Shown piece by piece: positions 1 through 6,707 of a DNA stretch of 9,198 nucleotides (within the stretch, counting starts at the first letter, position 1; each line of letters opens with the position of its first letter). The position numbers were made by a program, and so were the translations under genes. A model generated the notes under the pieces. The model saw only the letters and a list, made by a program, of their open reading frames with translations. It was not told the DNA's origin and did no database searches. The stretch is from Woronichinia sp035285405 (GTDB lineage Bacteria > Cyanobacteriota > Cyanobacteriia > Cyanobacteriales > Microcystaceae): the NCBI GenBank assembly GCA_035285405.1, contig JAYKJI010000387.1, forward strand, positions 1 to 9,198, read 5' to 3'.

Positions 1-1
1 G

Positions 2-217
2 CAAAATGGCATTCCTCAAACAACCGTTAGCCTAGGACAATTGAATGAACGGTTAACCCGCGTTGAATACGCTCTGCAACAAGCCGGTAAAGACCTAGGC
101 GATAATTGGCAACTTTCATCAGACACAAAATTGAATGCCCATCAGGTCGAAGGTTTTAATGCTTTACTGGCAGAACTGAAAGAGACGATCACCCGTCTTA
201 ACCAGACGGAAAATTAG
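2..217 (+). CDS. C-terminal end of an unidentified protein (partial)
   Basis: An open frame enters from the left edge and ends in TAG at 215-217, giving 71 residues. The visible tail is hydrophilic and rich in Q, N, L and E (for example LGQLNERLTRVEYALQQAG, then LLAELKETITRLNQTEN). Two stretches look helical and possibly coiled-coil. There are no cysteines, no membrane segment and no motif I recognise, so no function is offered. It is the only plus-strand gene that I consider real. Its stop lies 9 bases from the stop of the convergent VWA gene, and no terminator hairpin is visible between them. The reading frame is supported by continuous cyanobacterial-looking codons up to the stop and by the tight convergent fit, but the gene start is outside the window. 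Confidence 0.6.
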   Translation, partial: QNGIPQTTVSLGQLNERLTRVEYALQQAGKDLGDNWQLSSDTKLNAHQVEGFNALLAELKETITRLNQTEN

Positions 218-226
218 GGATTTTGT

Positions 227-1471
227 TTAGTGACTTTGCAGGGTTGTTTTGCTCACCATCCGCGTTTTTTTCCGTTCTGCCTCGGACAGTTCTTCTCCTG
301 ACTGTAAGCGAGTGGCGTTGGTTTGTAGCACTGTTGCCCCACTTTGATCGCCTAACTGCAAGGCCGTTTTAGCGGCTGTTTGTAGCATCGTAGCGGCCCC
401 AACGCGATCGCCCTGTTTGAGTTTTGTTTCAGCGATTTGGGTTTGACGATATTTGGCGAGGGTAAGAATGGCTTTCTGGGCCTGATCATTGGGCTGGGCT
501 TGATAAAGCGTTTGCACTGTCACTGTCAAAGGAATTTTCTCTGACAAAAGACCCGTTGCCCCTTGGGAAGGATCATCATAGCGAACCTGGACAGAGCCGA
601 TGACCTGTTCCCCTGGTGGTAATTGATTAATATAAAGATTGGCTAAAATCACTCGTGCCTGTTCTGTCATCAGATCACCTAATCTGACTTCGTAGCCATT
701 ATTTTCAGCTTGTACGGTTAATTCAACGGTTTCTGGTTCCACCTGGGCAAGGGGCTTTAATTCTGCTAACCGCACCTGGGGCACAAATTCTAAGCGCAGA
801 TAGGGATTGGTTAAGCCGACAGTCTGCATTCGGCTCAAAAGTTGACTAAAGGTTTCTAGGGCCTGTTCAGGGCGTTCAATATAGGACAGGCTACCATTAG
901 CGGTATCCGCGATCGCTTCTAAAATATCCTGATTCCAGTGAGCACCAAAACCTAGACTGTTAATCGTAATATTGTAATCTGCTGCGACCTGGGCCAATTT
1001 GAGACAACGTTCATTATCGCCATGTTCATTCTCTCCATCGGTCAGTAAAAAGATTTGAGAGACGCGATCCTGTTTACTTTGTCCGGCTTCTTGAATGCCG
1101 AGTTTCATCCCTTCATCAATGGCGGTTCCCCCTAAGGCTTTCAATGACTGAATATTTTGGGTGATCGCGGTTCGGTTAGTAATGGCCTGGTTGGGGACAA
1201 GCACCTTCGCTTTATGGTCAAAGGCAATCACGGATAGGCGATCGCTGGCTTGAAGATTATCGATTAAACCAAGAGCCGCTTCTTTAACGGTGGTGAGGGG
1301 CTTACCATTCATTGAGCCACTGTGATCCAAAACCAAACAAAGATTGAGGGGCAGAGAATGTTCTAAACCTTCTCGAAGGGCAGAGAGGGAAAGGCACAGT
1401 TGACGCTGACTAGAACTCTGACTGGCATCTAGGTGGGCATCGCTCAATGCCGCTTTGACATTAACTTTCAT
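227..1471 (-). CDS. VWA domain protein with intact MIDAS
   Basis: A 414-residue protein. Residues about 42-217 form a von Willebrand factor A domain with a complete metal-ion-dependent adhesion site: D49-x-S51-x-S53 (LVLDHSGSM), T116 in the GGTAI loop, and D145 in LLTDGEN. Residues about 222-321 are beta-rich, like the domain that often follows VWA in inter-alpha-inhibitor-like bacterial proteins. Residues about 324-400 are helical and resemble degenerate TPR-type helices (LKQGDRVGAATMLQTAAKTALQLGD). No signal peptide or membrane segment is seen, so it is probably cytoplasmic. It is 125 bases downstream of the kinase gene on the same strand and could be read from the operon or from its own promoter; I see no convincing promoter, terminator or Shine-Dalgarno in the gap. 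Such proteins usually bind partners through Mg2+; the partner here is unknown. Confidence 0.9.
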   Translation of the reverse strand: MKVNVKAALSDAHLDASQSSSQRQLCLSLSALREGLEHSLPLNLCLVLDHSGSMNGKPLTTVKEAALGLIDNLQASDRLSVIAFDHKAKVLVPNQAITNRTAITQNIQSLKALGGTAIDEGMKLGIQEAGQSKQDRVSQIFLLTDGENEHGDNERCLKLAQVAADYNITINSLGFGAHWNQDILEAIADTANGSLSYIERPEQALETFSQLLSRMQTVGLTNPYLRLEFVPQVRLAELKPLAQVEPETVELTVQAENNGYEVRLGDLMTEQARVILANLYINQLPPGEQVIGSVQVRYDDPSQGATGLLSEKIPLTVTVQTLYQAQPNDQAQKAILTLAKYRQTQIAETKLKQGDRVGAATMLQTAAKTALQLGDQSGATVLQTNATRLQSGEELSEAERKKTRMVSKTTLQSH

Positions 1472-1596
1472 AGCAAGGGGCCAGGGATTAGGATTTAAAA
1501 ACCAACGGATCTGTCTATATTATTTTATCGTTTGCGGCGAAGGCTGGCTGTAGTACGAGCTTTGTCGATATAAACCCCACCTTCAAATTCCCCAGT

Positions 1597-3477
1597 TCAT
1601 TCATCTTTCTGCATTCGATATTGTTCAATAAAGCTTTCAATCTCGTCCCCTAAATCCAATAAATGCAAATTACCGCGATGATTTTGCCAAGTTGCTACTA
1701 AACAGCGAAATCTTCCGACTGCCGCGATCGCCGTAATAGGTTCTGCCAAATCAAAGGCCTCAATATGATAACCTTCATTATCTAACAGAATTAACTTGCC
1801 CTGATGATGAGCTAAAAGATAGCCCCAGGGATAGGGCAGAATAAACTGAGGTTCTAAGGCTAGAGCCAGGCGACTTACTTTAAATGGCTGTAAACGAATT
1901 AAAAAGCCATGGGATCGGTGGGTTAAATCTAAACCAAAAAGATGATTACGACTGTAGGGATTAAGACAGAGATTGGTTAACAACAAAGGTAGGGCAAAAG
2001 CTCTCATTAATTGCCCTCGACGATTAAAGAGGCGAAAAATGCTGGCTTTTCGAGTCTCAGTTTTAGCGAGACAAACGGCTAAACCATGACGGTGATCAAT
2101 CGTTAACAATTGGGAGGGAAAACGAGTCTTATTAGGGGGGGCAATCGGTTGCCAATTTTGGGTATTGAGTAATTGAAAGGTTCCTTTCGGCGTTAAAGCA
2201 CTTTGCTTATTAACCATTGCTAACCATTGACCATTGGGATCAAACGCATAGATAAATTGCTGGGCAATCCAGCTTGTCTTAGGGGTCGGTAAAATGGTAC
2301 GAGAAGTCTGTTTATCTGACAGGAGATGAAGACTATAACGAAAAAGGGGAGAGGTTTTATTTTGAGAAACTTCCTGGGTAAAAACAGCAATGCCTGCTTC
2401 TCTGAGATGTAAGGAAACAATCGGAATATTAAAATAGCTATCCCAACAGGTCTGGTATTTTCCCCCTAAATCTCGCCGTTCATAACTGCGCAAAGCTAAT
2501 TGATTTCCCATCCCCAGATAGACTCGTTGTTCATGAATCGCCAAGTGATTAACTTGAAACGCGAGAGCATCGGTTTGAGTCACTTGAATGGTCGGAGATG
2601 TTAAGGCAAGGGAGGGCAGAAAGAAAAAGGATTGGGATGGTTTCAGAGGAGACAGAGCCAGCATTTCCTTTTCTAAGACTAGGGCCATTTCTGAGGCCGA
2701 AGTAAAACGCTTTTGGGGTAGTTTTTCTAAAGCCCGACTAATAATGGGCCTAAGTCTGGCAGGAAAGTGCGGGGGAAACTGAAGACGACAATTGAGATGG
2801 GCCGACTGTAGTTCTCCTGGTAATCCAGAAAAGGGGCGATCGCGGCAGATCAATTCATAGAGTAGAACCCCCACCGCATAGAGGTCAGAAGCAACGGAAA
2901 ATTTGCCATAAAACCGTTCTGGGGCCATATAGGCTGGTGAGCCAGTATAACCCTTGCCATAGTTAGGGTTGCCCGTTATTTCCGTCAACCGCGCAATGCC
3001 AAAATCAGAAATTTTAGCCCGCCAGCCATCGGCAGCAGAGACTAAAAGAATATTGTCCGGTTTGATATCACAGTGAATAACATTAGCTCGATGGGCATGG
3101 TCTAGCCCCCATAACACTTCCGTAATCAGTTTTAATTTGCTTTTGAGAACCCATTCTCCCTCACCCTCTACCAAATCTCGTAGGGTTCCGCCCTCGCAAT
3201 AATCCATCACCAAATAGCGGCCCCCAGGATGATACTCCAGGGCATGACAGGCGACAATATTGGGGTGACGTAGGGTAACGAGATAGGTTAGCTCTCGTAG
3301 AAATTTGTTGGTGGGAAAAACTCGATGTTCTAGATCTTTTAAGGCATAAAGACGACCGGAATGACGATGAATAGCACAATACACCCGTCCAAATTGTCCT
3401 TGCCCGATCTGTCCTAGTATGCGGTATTGGGAATGGTAAGCAGCATGGGGAATAAGAGAGTCCTGAGACGGAAGCAT
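1597..3477 (-). CDS. spkG: Ser/Thr protein kinase SpkG (slr0152-like)
   Basis: A 626-residue Hanks-type kinase. The catalytic domain spans about residues 18-270: glycine loop GQIGQGQFGRV (22-32), catalytic K47 (YALK), helix C E62, catalytic loop HCDIKPDN with D137 and N142, DFG 158-160, APE 185-187 and the structural D198. The loop reads HCD instead of HRD, so this is a non-RD kinase that may not depend on activation-loop phosphorylation. Residues about 280-626 form a long beta-rich tail resembling a degenerate beta-propeller; no membrane helix is visible. In Synechocystis, SpkG is encoded last in the slr0144-slr0152 cluster and has been linked to salt stress. Here it follows the TPR gene by 81 bases. 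The start ATG has a pyrimidine-rich leader without a Shine-Dalgarno and is preceded by a hairpin (3489-3521). The start is kept because the kinase fold begins at about residue 18. Confidence 0.92.
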   Translation of the reverse strand: MLPSQDSLIPHAAYHSQYRILGQIGQGQFGRVYCAIHRHSGRLYALKDLEHRVFPTNKFLRELTYLVTLRHPNIVACHALEYHPGGRYLVMDYCEGGTLRDLVEGEGEWVLKSKLKLITEVLWGLDHAHRANVIHCDIKPDNILLVSAADGWRAKISDFGIARLTEITGNPNYGKGYTGSPAYMAPERFYGKFSVASDLYAVGVLLYELICRDRPFSGLPGELQSAHLNCRLQFPPHFPARLRPIISRALEKLPQKRFTSASEMALVLEKEMLALSPLKPSQSFFFLPSLALTSPTIQVTQTDALAFQVNHLAIHEQRVYLGMGNQLALRSYERRDLGGKYQTCWDSYFNIPIVSLHLREAGIAVFTQEVSQNKTSPLFRYSLHLLSDKQTSRTILPTPKTSWIAQQFIYAFDPNGQWLAMVNKQSALTPKGTFQLLNTQNWQPIAPPNKTRFPSQLLTIDHRHGLAVCLAKTETRKASIFRLFNRRGQLMRAFALPLLLTNLCLNPYSRNHLFGLDLTHRSHGFLIRLQPFKVSRLALALEPQFILPYPWGYLLAHHQGKLILLDNEGYHIEAFDLAEPITAIAAVGRFRCLVATWQNHRGNLHLLDLGDEIESFIEQYRMQKDE

Positions 3478-3488
3478 AGGAAGGAAAA

Positions 3489-3521
3489 GGACAGGGGCTT
3501 ATCCTATTCTAACCCTTGTCC
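3489..3521 (-). terminator. Hairpin plus T-run between TPR and kinase genes; possible attenuator
   Basis: On the minus strand GGACAAGGG (3521-3513) can pair with CCCCTGTCC (3497-3489). This gives eight Watson-Crick pairs and one A/C mismatch around a 15-base loop, followed directly by TTTT (3488-3485). It sits in the 81-base gap 7 bases before the kinase ATG. The shape fits a weak intrinsic terminator or attenuator that would lower kinase expression relative to the upstream genes. It could equally be an RNA-processing or translation-control stem. The short T-run and the mismatch make strong termination unlikely. Confidence 0.4.
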
Positions 3522-3558
3522 TAATTTGGCTTGCTGTTAATTTTTGAAACTGTGAGTG

Positions 3559-4503
3559 TTAATCAAAGAGATTGCCCGCCGTGATACCTGTTTCTTTTTC
3601 GAGGAGCGGTTTGGGAGCTGCTTCTGGATCTACTTCTACCGGCGTGACGACCGGTTCGGACATTTCTGCTCTTGTTTCTTCACCAGGGAAAGGATGTTGC
3701 AGATCATAAAATTCTTTTCCTAGATCTCTGGCGCGATGATAGTGCTCTAAATCACCTTGCTCAAAGTAAAGTTTGGCTGCTTGACGGAGGTCTTCTACCG
3801 CCGGTTTACGATTACCAAGTTCGGCATAGATTACGCCGCGTTGATAATAAGCTCCCGCCAGTTCTCCATTTAGACGAATCGCTTCACTGAAGTCCCGTTG
3901 GGCTTCGACCCGATCGCCGAGAGCCTGATGATTAAGACCCCGTTGGTGATAGGCTTCTGCTTTACTGGGATCGGCCGCAATGGTGTGGGAATGATTGACC
4001 ATTTCCCGTAAAACGCCGACTACCTTAACCAATTGCTGATGATCATCTTTCATGCCCTCTTGGGTTTCAGCCATATTGGCTTGCAGAGTCGTCAGTTGTT
4101 GTTTAAAGGCGTCCGCCTGTTGAGCCAAGGATTGGGACAGACTTTGACGATTGTTTTCCTGGGTTTGGCTTTGTTGGTTCAGTTGATTCGTCGTTTCTTG
4201 CTGGAATTTTTGTAAGTAGTCTGTCAAGATCGCTTGATGTTGGTTAATTTGTTGCACCACTTGAGCGATCGCCGTTTCCTGTTTTTGGGCCATTTCGGTC
4301 GCCAACTGACGACGATTAACCATGTGCAAACCCACTGCTGCCGCCACCGGAATCGCCGCCGCTGCCACATTATTCATAACGACAGAAGCGATCGCGCCTC
4401 CCACCAAACCAACAGCCGATAAACCGTCTAAAAGATTAGCATTCGAGCCCGATGGAGCCGTTACCTGGGAGTCCGTAAGGGTTTCATTAACTTGGTGTTC
4501 CAT
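3559..4503 (-). CDS. Membrane-anchored coiled-coil TPR protein (slr0151-like)
   Basis: A 314-residue protein. Residues 1-24 are hydrophilic. Residues about 25-60 are hydrophobic and rich in Ala/Gly/Val (LLDGLSAVGLVGGAIASVVM, then NNVAAAAIPVAAAVGLHMV) and are followed by NRR, giving one or two membrane passes. Residues about 65-170 are Gln-rich and likely coiled coil. Two TPR units follow: about 182-214 (AEAYHQRGLNHQALGDRVEA onward) and 216-249 (AGAYYQRGVIYAELGNRKPA onward), with a partial third near 250-268. The tail is acidic and proline-rich. The Synechocystis homologue Slr0151 is a thylakoid-associated TPR protein involved in PSII assembly and repair, which fits its position here. The gene follows the plant-type ferredoxin gene after 111 bases; a purine-rich AAAAAGGG lies before the ATG. 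Confidence 0.88.
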   Translation of the reverse strand: MEHQVNETLTDSQVTAPSGSNANLLDGLSAVGLVGGAIASVVMNNVAAAAIPVAAAVGLHMVNRRQLATEMAQKQETAIAQVVQQINQHQAILTDYLQKFQQETTNQLNQQSQTQENNRQSLSQSLAQQADAFKQQLTTLQANMAETQEGMKDDHQQLVKVVGVLREMVNHSHTIAADPSKAEAYHQRGLNHQALGDRVEAQRDFSEAIRLNGELAGAYYQRGVIYAELGNRKPAVEDLRQAAKLYFEQGDLEHYHRARDLGKEFYDLQHPFPGEETRAEMSEPVVTPVEVDPEAAPKPLLEKETGITAGNLFD

Positions 4504-4614
4504 AATTCTTTACAATCCCTTTTTCTACAAAAATAATGATCGTTAGTACAGAATAAAAATTAGCTAGGAGCGGTGAGAGAAACACACCCTGAACGCCCAA
4601 CCTTAAAGCTCTCA

Positions 4615-4926
4615 TTAGTCAAATAATTCTTCCGCTTGATGGGTCAGAATTTTACAATGGGAGGTCGGATTAGCTGAACAGAGCAAAATATAGCCTTGTT
4701 TCAACTCATCCGGTCTTAAAAACTCCACCGCCTTTTCGGTTTGTTCCACCGTGCCTTCGACCAGCTTACCAAGACAGTCAATACAGGAACCCGCACAACA
4801 GGAGTAGGGCAACACTAAACCCTGTTCATTAGCCGCATCCAAAATTAACTGGTCTTCCTCAACGGCGATCGTTGAATGAATGGCATGCTTATCATTAATT
4901 AAGGTGACAGAAAAAGTTGCACTCAT
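4615..4926 (-). CDS. Plant-type [2Fe-2S] ferredoxin (slr0150-like)
   Basis: 103 residues, the usual length of a PetF-type ferredoxin. Cluster ligands are C43, C48, C51 and C83 in the C-x4-C-x2-C-x31-C pattern (PYSCCAGSCIDCLGKL ... LLCSA). It should carry single electrons in the cytosol or at the stromal face of thylakoids. Compared by eye with Anabaena PetF, the conserved Arg after the first ligand is replaced by a second cysteine (C44). The aromatic residue equivalent to F65 is kept (F69), but the position of E94 appears to be Ala98. An extra C91 is present. These changes suggest a partner other than the standard ferredoxin-NADP reductase. The start is supported by AAGG 10 bases upstream of the ATG. 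It follows the slr0149-like gene by 13 bases. The Synechocystis counterpart is one of the minor ferredoxins, annotated as petF-like. Confidence 0.92.
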   Translation of the reverse strand: MSATFSVTLINDKHAIHSTIAVEEDQLILDAANEQGLVLPYSCCAGSCIDCLGKLVEGTVEQTEKAVEFLRPDELKQGYILLCSANPTSHCKILTHQAEELFD

Positions 4927-4939
4927 GAGCGAAAAACCT

Positions 4940-5410
4940 TTAAGTACTAAGAATGGTGTGGTTCAACTTCAGAGCCGGCATAAACAAACTCGCTTCCGCC
5001 TCTGTTAAGAATTCCTTAATCGTCTCCTGAATAATGAGGTAACTCACTTTAGCGTACTGAGTGTAATTATAGGCTCGTACAATAGTTTGATACCAGATCA
5101 ATAACCCCTCCCGTAGACGATCCAAATCATTGAATAAGATAGCGGTTGCTGAACAGCGAAAAACATTCGTCATATCACGACGACAAATTTCCGTGACATC
5201 CCGTTCTCCCATGTGGAAAACATCTTCTTTAATGCTTCGTTTTGCCGCTTCCCAACGATAAATGATTTTTTCTTCGTTTTCCCGTAGCTTTTCGTAAACG
5301 GTAACGCGCTCTTCAACAGAGTCTAGATAATCTTGCAAAAATTGCAATTCGGCATCCGTTGCATAACGTCCATCCGCATCAATACTGAGTCGAGTAAGTT
5401 GTTTGAACAT
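4940..5410 (-). CDS. Phycobiliprotein-like protein with conserved bilin-type cysteine (slr0149-like)
   Basis: 156 all-helical residues that can be aligned by eye with phycobilisome alpha/beta subunits. The segment ICRRDMTNVFRCSATAILFN (75-94) matches the C-x-R-D-(M/I)...LRY..YA...GD stretch around Cys84 of phycocyanin without gaps. C76 takes the position of the bilin-linked cysteine, R78 that of the conserved Arg and D79 that of the Asp that contacts the bilin. Downstream, LREGLLIWYQTIVRAYN (99-115) fits the L..R.L.GL.E.Y.ALG segment. The protein is a paralogue of the slr0146-like product, which lacks the cysteine. No membrane segment is seen. It lies between two ferredoxin genes; AAGGA 10 bases before the ATG supports the start. 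Whether it binds a bilin is inference; it could be only a structural relative. Confidence 0.82.
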   Translation of the reverse strand: MFKQLTRLSIDADGRYATDAELQFLQDYLDSVEERVTVYEKLRENEEKIIYRWEAAKRSIKEDVFHMGERDVTEICRRDMTNVFRCSATAILFNDLDRLREGLLIWYQTIVRAYNYTQYAKVSYLIIQETIKEFLTEAEASLFMPALKLNHTILST

Positions 5411-5515
5411 AGGTGTTGATTCCTTGGTAATAGCAATGATTGGATTAGAAGAACATTCTCAATTCCCATCAGGACAGTAGAGCGTCAAATGGACAAGCAA
5501 CGGACATTTTAAGAC

Positions 5516-5998
5516 TTAAGCATCATGGGTTTTTGCCAAATAATCCTTTGCTTCCACCTGAGTATCCTGAAGTTGGGAGATCATCGAACGGGTAATTAAC
5601 TTACCAGCTTCGACCAATATTGTCCCCGTGATGGGATGGAGGATATTGTCATCAGCCCGACGGCCAATTAAATCCTCAATATTGTCAATTTCACTGATAT
5701 ACATCCCCGCCGGCAGTTCAACAACGATCCCTTCCCCCATGACTCTCGCTTGACAAGCTAAACGGGAGTATTTTGTACAGGTAGTGATCACTTCCAGGGA
5801 TCTTAATTCCCGACGATTGATGGGCGATAAACTTTCCATCCCCTGGGTAACATACACATGGCAGGTGGCACACATCCCTCTTCCCCCACATTCTTCCATG
5901 ACATGCAATTCCCCTTTAAGCAATCCCGCCAGTAGATTGTCATTGGTTTGAATCGCAACTTCAATGTTAATTGGGTCGAGTTTAATGGTTTTAGCCAC
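5516..5998 (-). CDS. Adrenodoxin-type [2Fe-2S] ferredoxin with C-terminal extension (slr0148-like)
   Basis: 160 residues starting at GTG (5998-5996). A full AGGAGG lies 8 bases upstream, which decides the start. Cluster ligands are C37, C43, C46 and C82 (ECGGRGMCATCHVY ... LACQA), spaced C-x5-C-x2-C-x35-C as in adrenodoxin/Isc-type ferredoxins and not the plant-type C-x4-C. C74 is an extra cysteine. The ferredoxin fold ends near residue 100. Residues about 101-160 are an added domain, with GTILVEAGKLITRSMISQL resembling the short G-x-(I/L)-(L/V)-x-AG-x-x-(L/I)-T element seen in cyanobacterial RNA polymerase beta-prime subunits; this is a fold-level resemblance only. It follows the second V4R gene by 43 bases and precedes the slr0149-like gene by 105. 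It probably passes electrons to a component of this operon's system. It is one of the minor ferredoxins in Synechocystis. Confidence 0.9.
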   Translation of the reverse strand: MAKTIKLDPINIEVAIQTNDNLLAGLLKGELHVMEECGGRGMCATCHVYVTQGMESLSPINRRELRSLEVITTCTKYSRLACQARVMGEGIVVELPAGMYISEIDNIEDLIGRRADDNILHPITGTILVEAGKLITRSMISQLQDTQVEAKDYLAKTHDA

Positions 5999-6006
5999 AA
6001 CGATAT

Positions 6007-6012
6007 CCTCCT
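6007..6012 (-). promoter_or_regulatory. Full Shine-Dalgarno AGGAGG deciding a GTG start
   Basis: AGGAGG on the minus strand is spaced 8 bases from the GTG at 5998. It is the strongest ribosome binding site in the operon and fixes the slr0148-like start at GTG. A strong site combined with a weaker start codon may set this ferredoxin's translation level. Confidence 0.8.
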
Positions 6013-6041
6013 ATGGATGGCAGAGAGAAAGGTCGCCTACC

Positions 6042-6707
6042 TTAGTTTTGTTGACGACACAGCAACTCCATAATAGTTGCATGATCATGCCCTTCCGTCA
6101 GCCAAGCAGGAACTGATTTAATCCGCTCTGCTAAACCGATAATAAATTCATTGGTGTCTGCTCCCAGGGATTCACAACTGGTTTGAGCACAGTGTAAATT
6201 TTGTCCCGTGAGTTGACTAAAAAAGGCAGCCAAAATACCCGCTTCTAGAAAACCCATTGGCCGTTTGCCCTGGGGAGCCATGGCCACGTAAGGAGAATGA
6301 GTAATTTGAGCGACAATAAAACCCTGTTGATAATATTTCAAGTCAATATCGAGAACGCCCCAACCGTGGGATTTCCAACATTGCTTCATACATTGCAAAA
6401 ATTGGATCATCTCCATCTGTTGCAACGGCTTTTCATAGTAATCAGCTAATTCATCGGCAAAGCGTTTGGCAAAGGCTGTTCCCCAGGTACGACCACAACT
6501 AAACAGGGCAATGCCACAACCATTGCCTAATTCGGCTTCTAGGGCTGTATATAATCCCTTCAGTAAGGTATCGGGAATAGCGAGTAATCGTGCGCCACTG
6601 CGATTTTCTAATAAGCCAAATTCGTTGTCTCCCTGAAGATAGGCATCGGGGGCAAAGTAGTTACCTTTGAGGGGACGATTTTGAATGAGATTGTTAACGT
6701 CAATCAT
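6042..6707 (-). CDS. V4R domain protein, variant cysteine set (slr0147-like)
   Basis: 221 residues. The C-terminal part (about 115-192) is a V4R (4-vinyl reductase-like) domain: HGWGVLDIDL, QGFIVAQI, LEAGILAAFFSQL and then the cysteine segment LHCAQTSCESLGADTNEF. C173 and C178 are kept, but the third cysteine of the family pattern is Asn186. The protein aligns over its whole length with the slr0144-like product (shared ..G..WG.. near 72-76 and a W-L-x-E-G tail), so the two genes arose by duplication. V4R domains bind small or hydrophobic ligands, and one member (BchJ) is linked to bacteriochlorophyll precursors; the ligand here is unknown. The ATG overlaps the slr0146-like stop as ATGA (6707-6704), with AGGAG 7 bases upstream inside that gene, indicating coupled translation. 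It is probably soluble. Confidence 0.88.
   Translation of the reverse strand: MIDVNNLIQNRPLKGNYFAPDAYLQGDNEFGLLENRSGARLLAIPDTLLKGLYTALEAELGNGCGIALFSCGRTWGTAFAKRFADELADYYEKPLQQMEMIQFLQCMKQCWKSHGWGVLDIDLKYYQQGFIVAQITHSPYVAMAPQGKRPMGFLEAGILAAFFSQLTGQNLHCAQTSCESLGADTNEFIIGLAERIKSVPAWLTEGHDHATIMELLCRQQN

Noticed and set aside
4574..4614. TGAGAG/CTCTCA inverted repeat after the plant-type ferredoxin gene
   Set aside because: Six base pairs with a 29-base loop and no T-run; neither a terminator nor a clear operator.
5472..5506. Three GGACA pentamers between the slr0148- and slr0149-like genes
   Set aside because: Short words at irregular spacing (19 and 11 bases); within chance expectation.
5803..6000. 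65-codon minus-strand frame overlapping the adrenodoxin-type ferredoxin
   Set aside because: It is an out-of-frame shadow of the ferredoxin gene, whose GTG start has a full AGGAGG and whose product has all four cluster cysteines.
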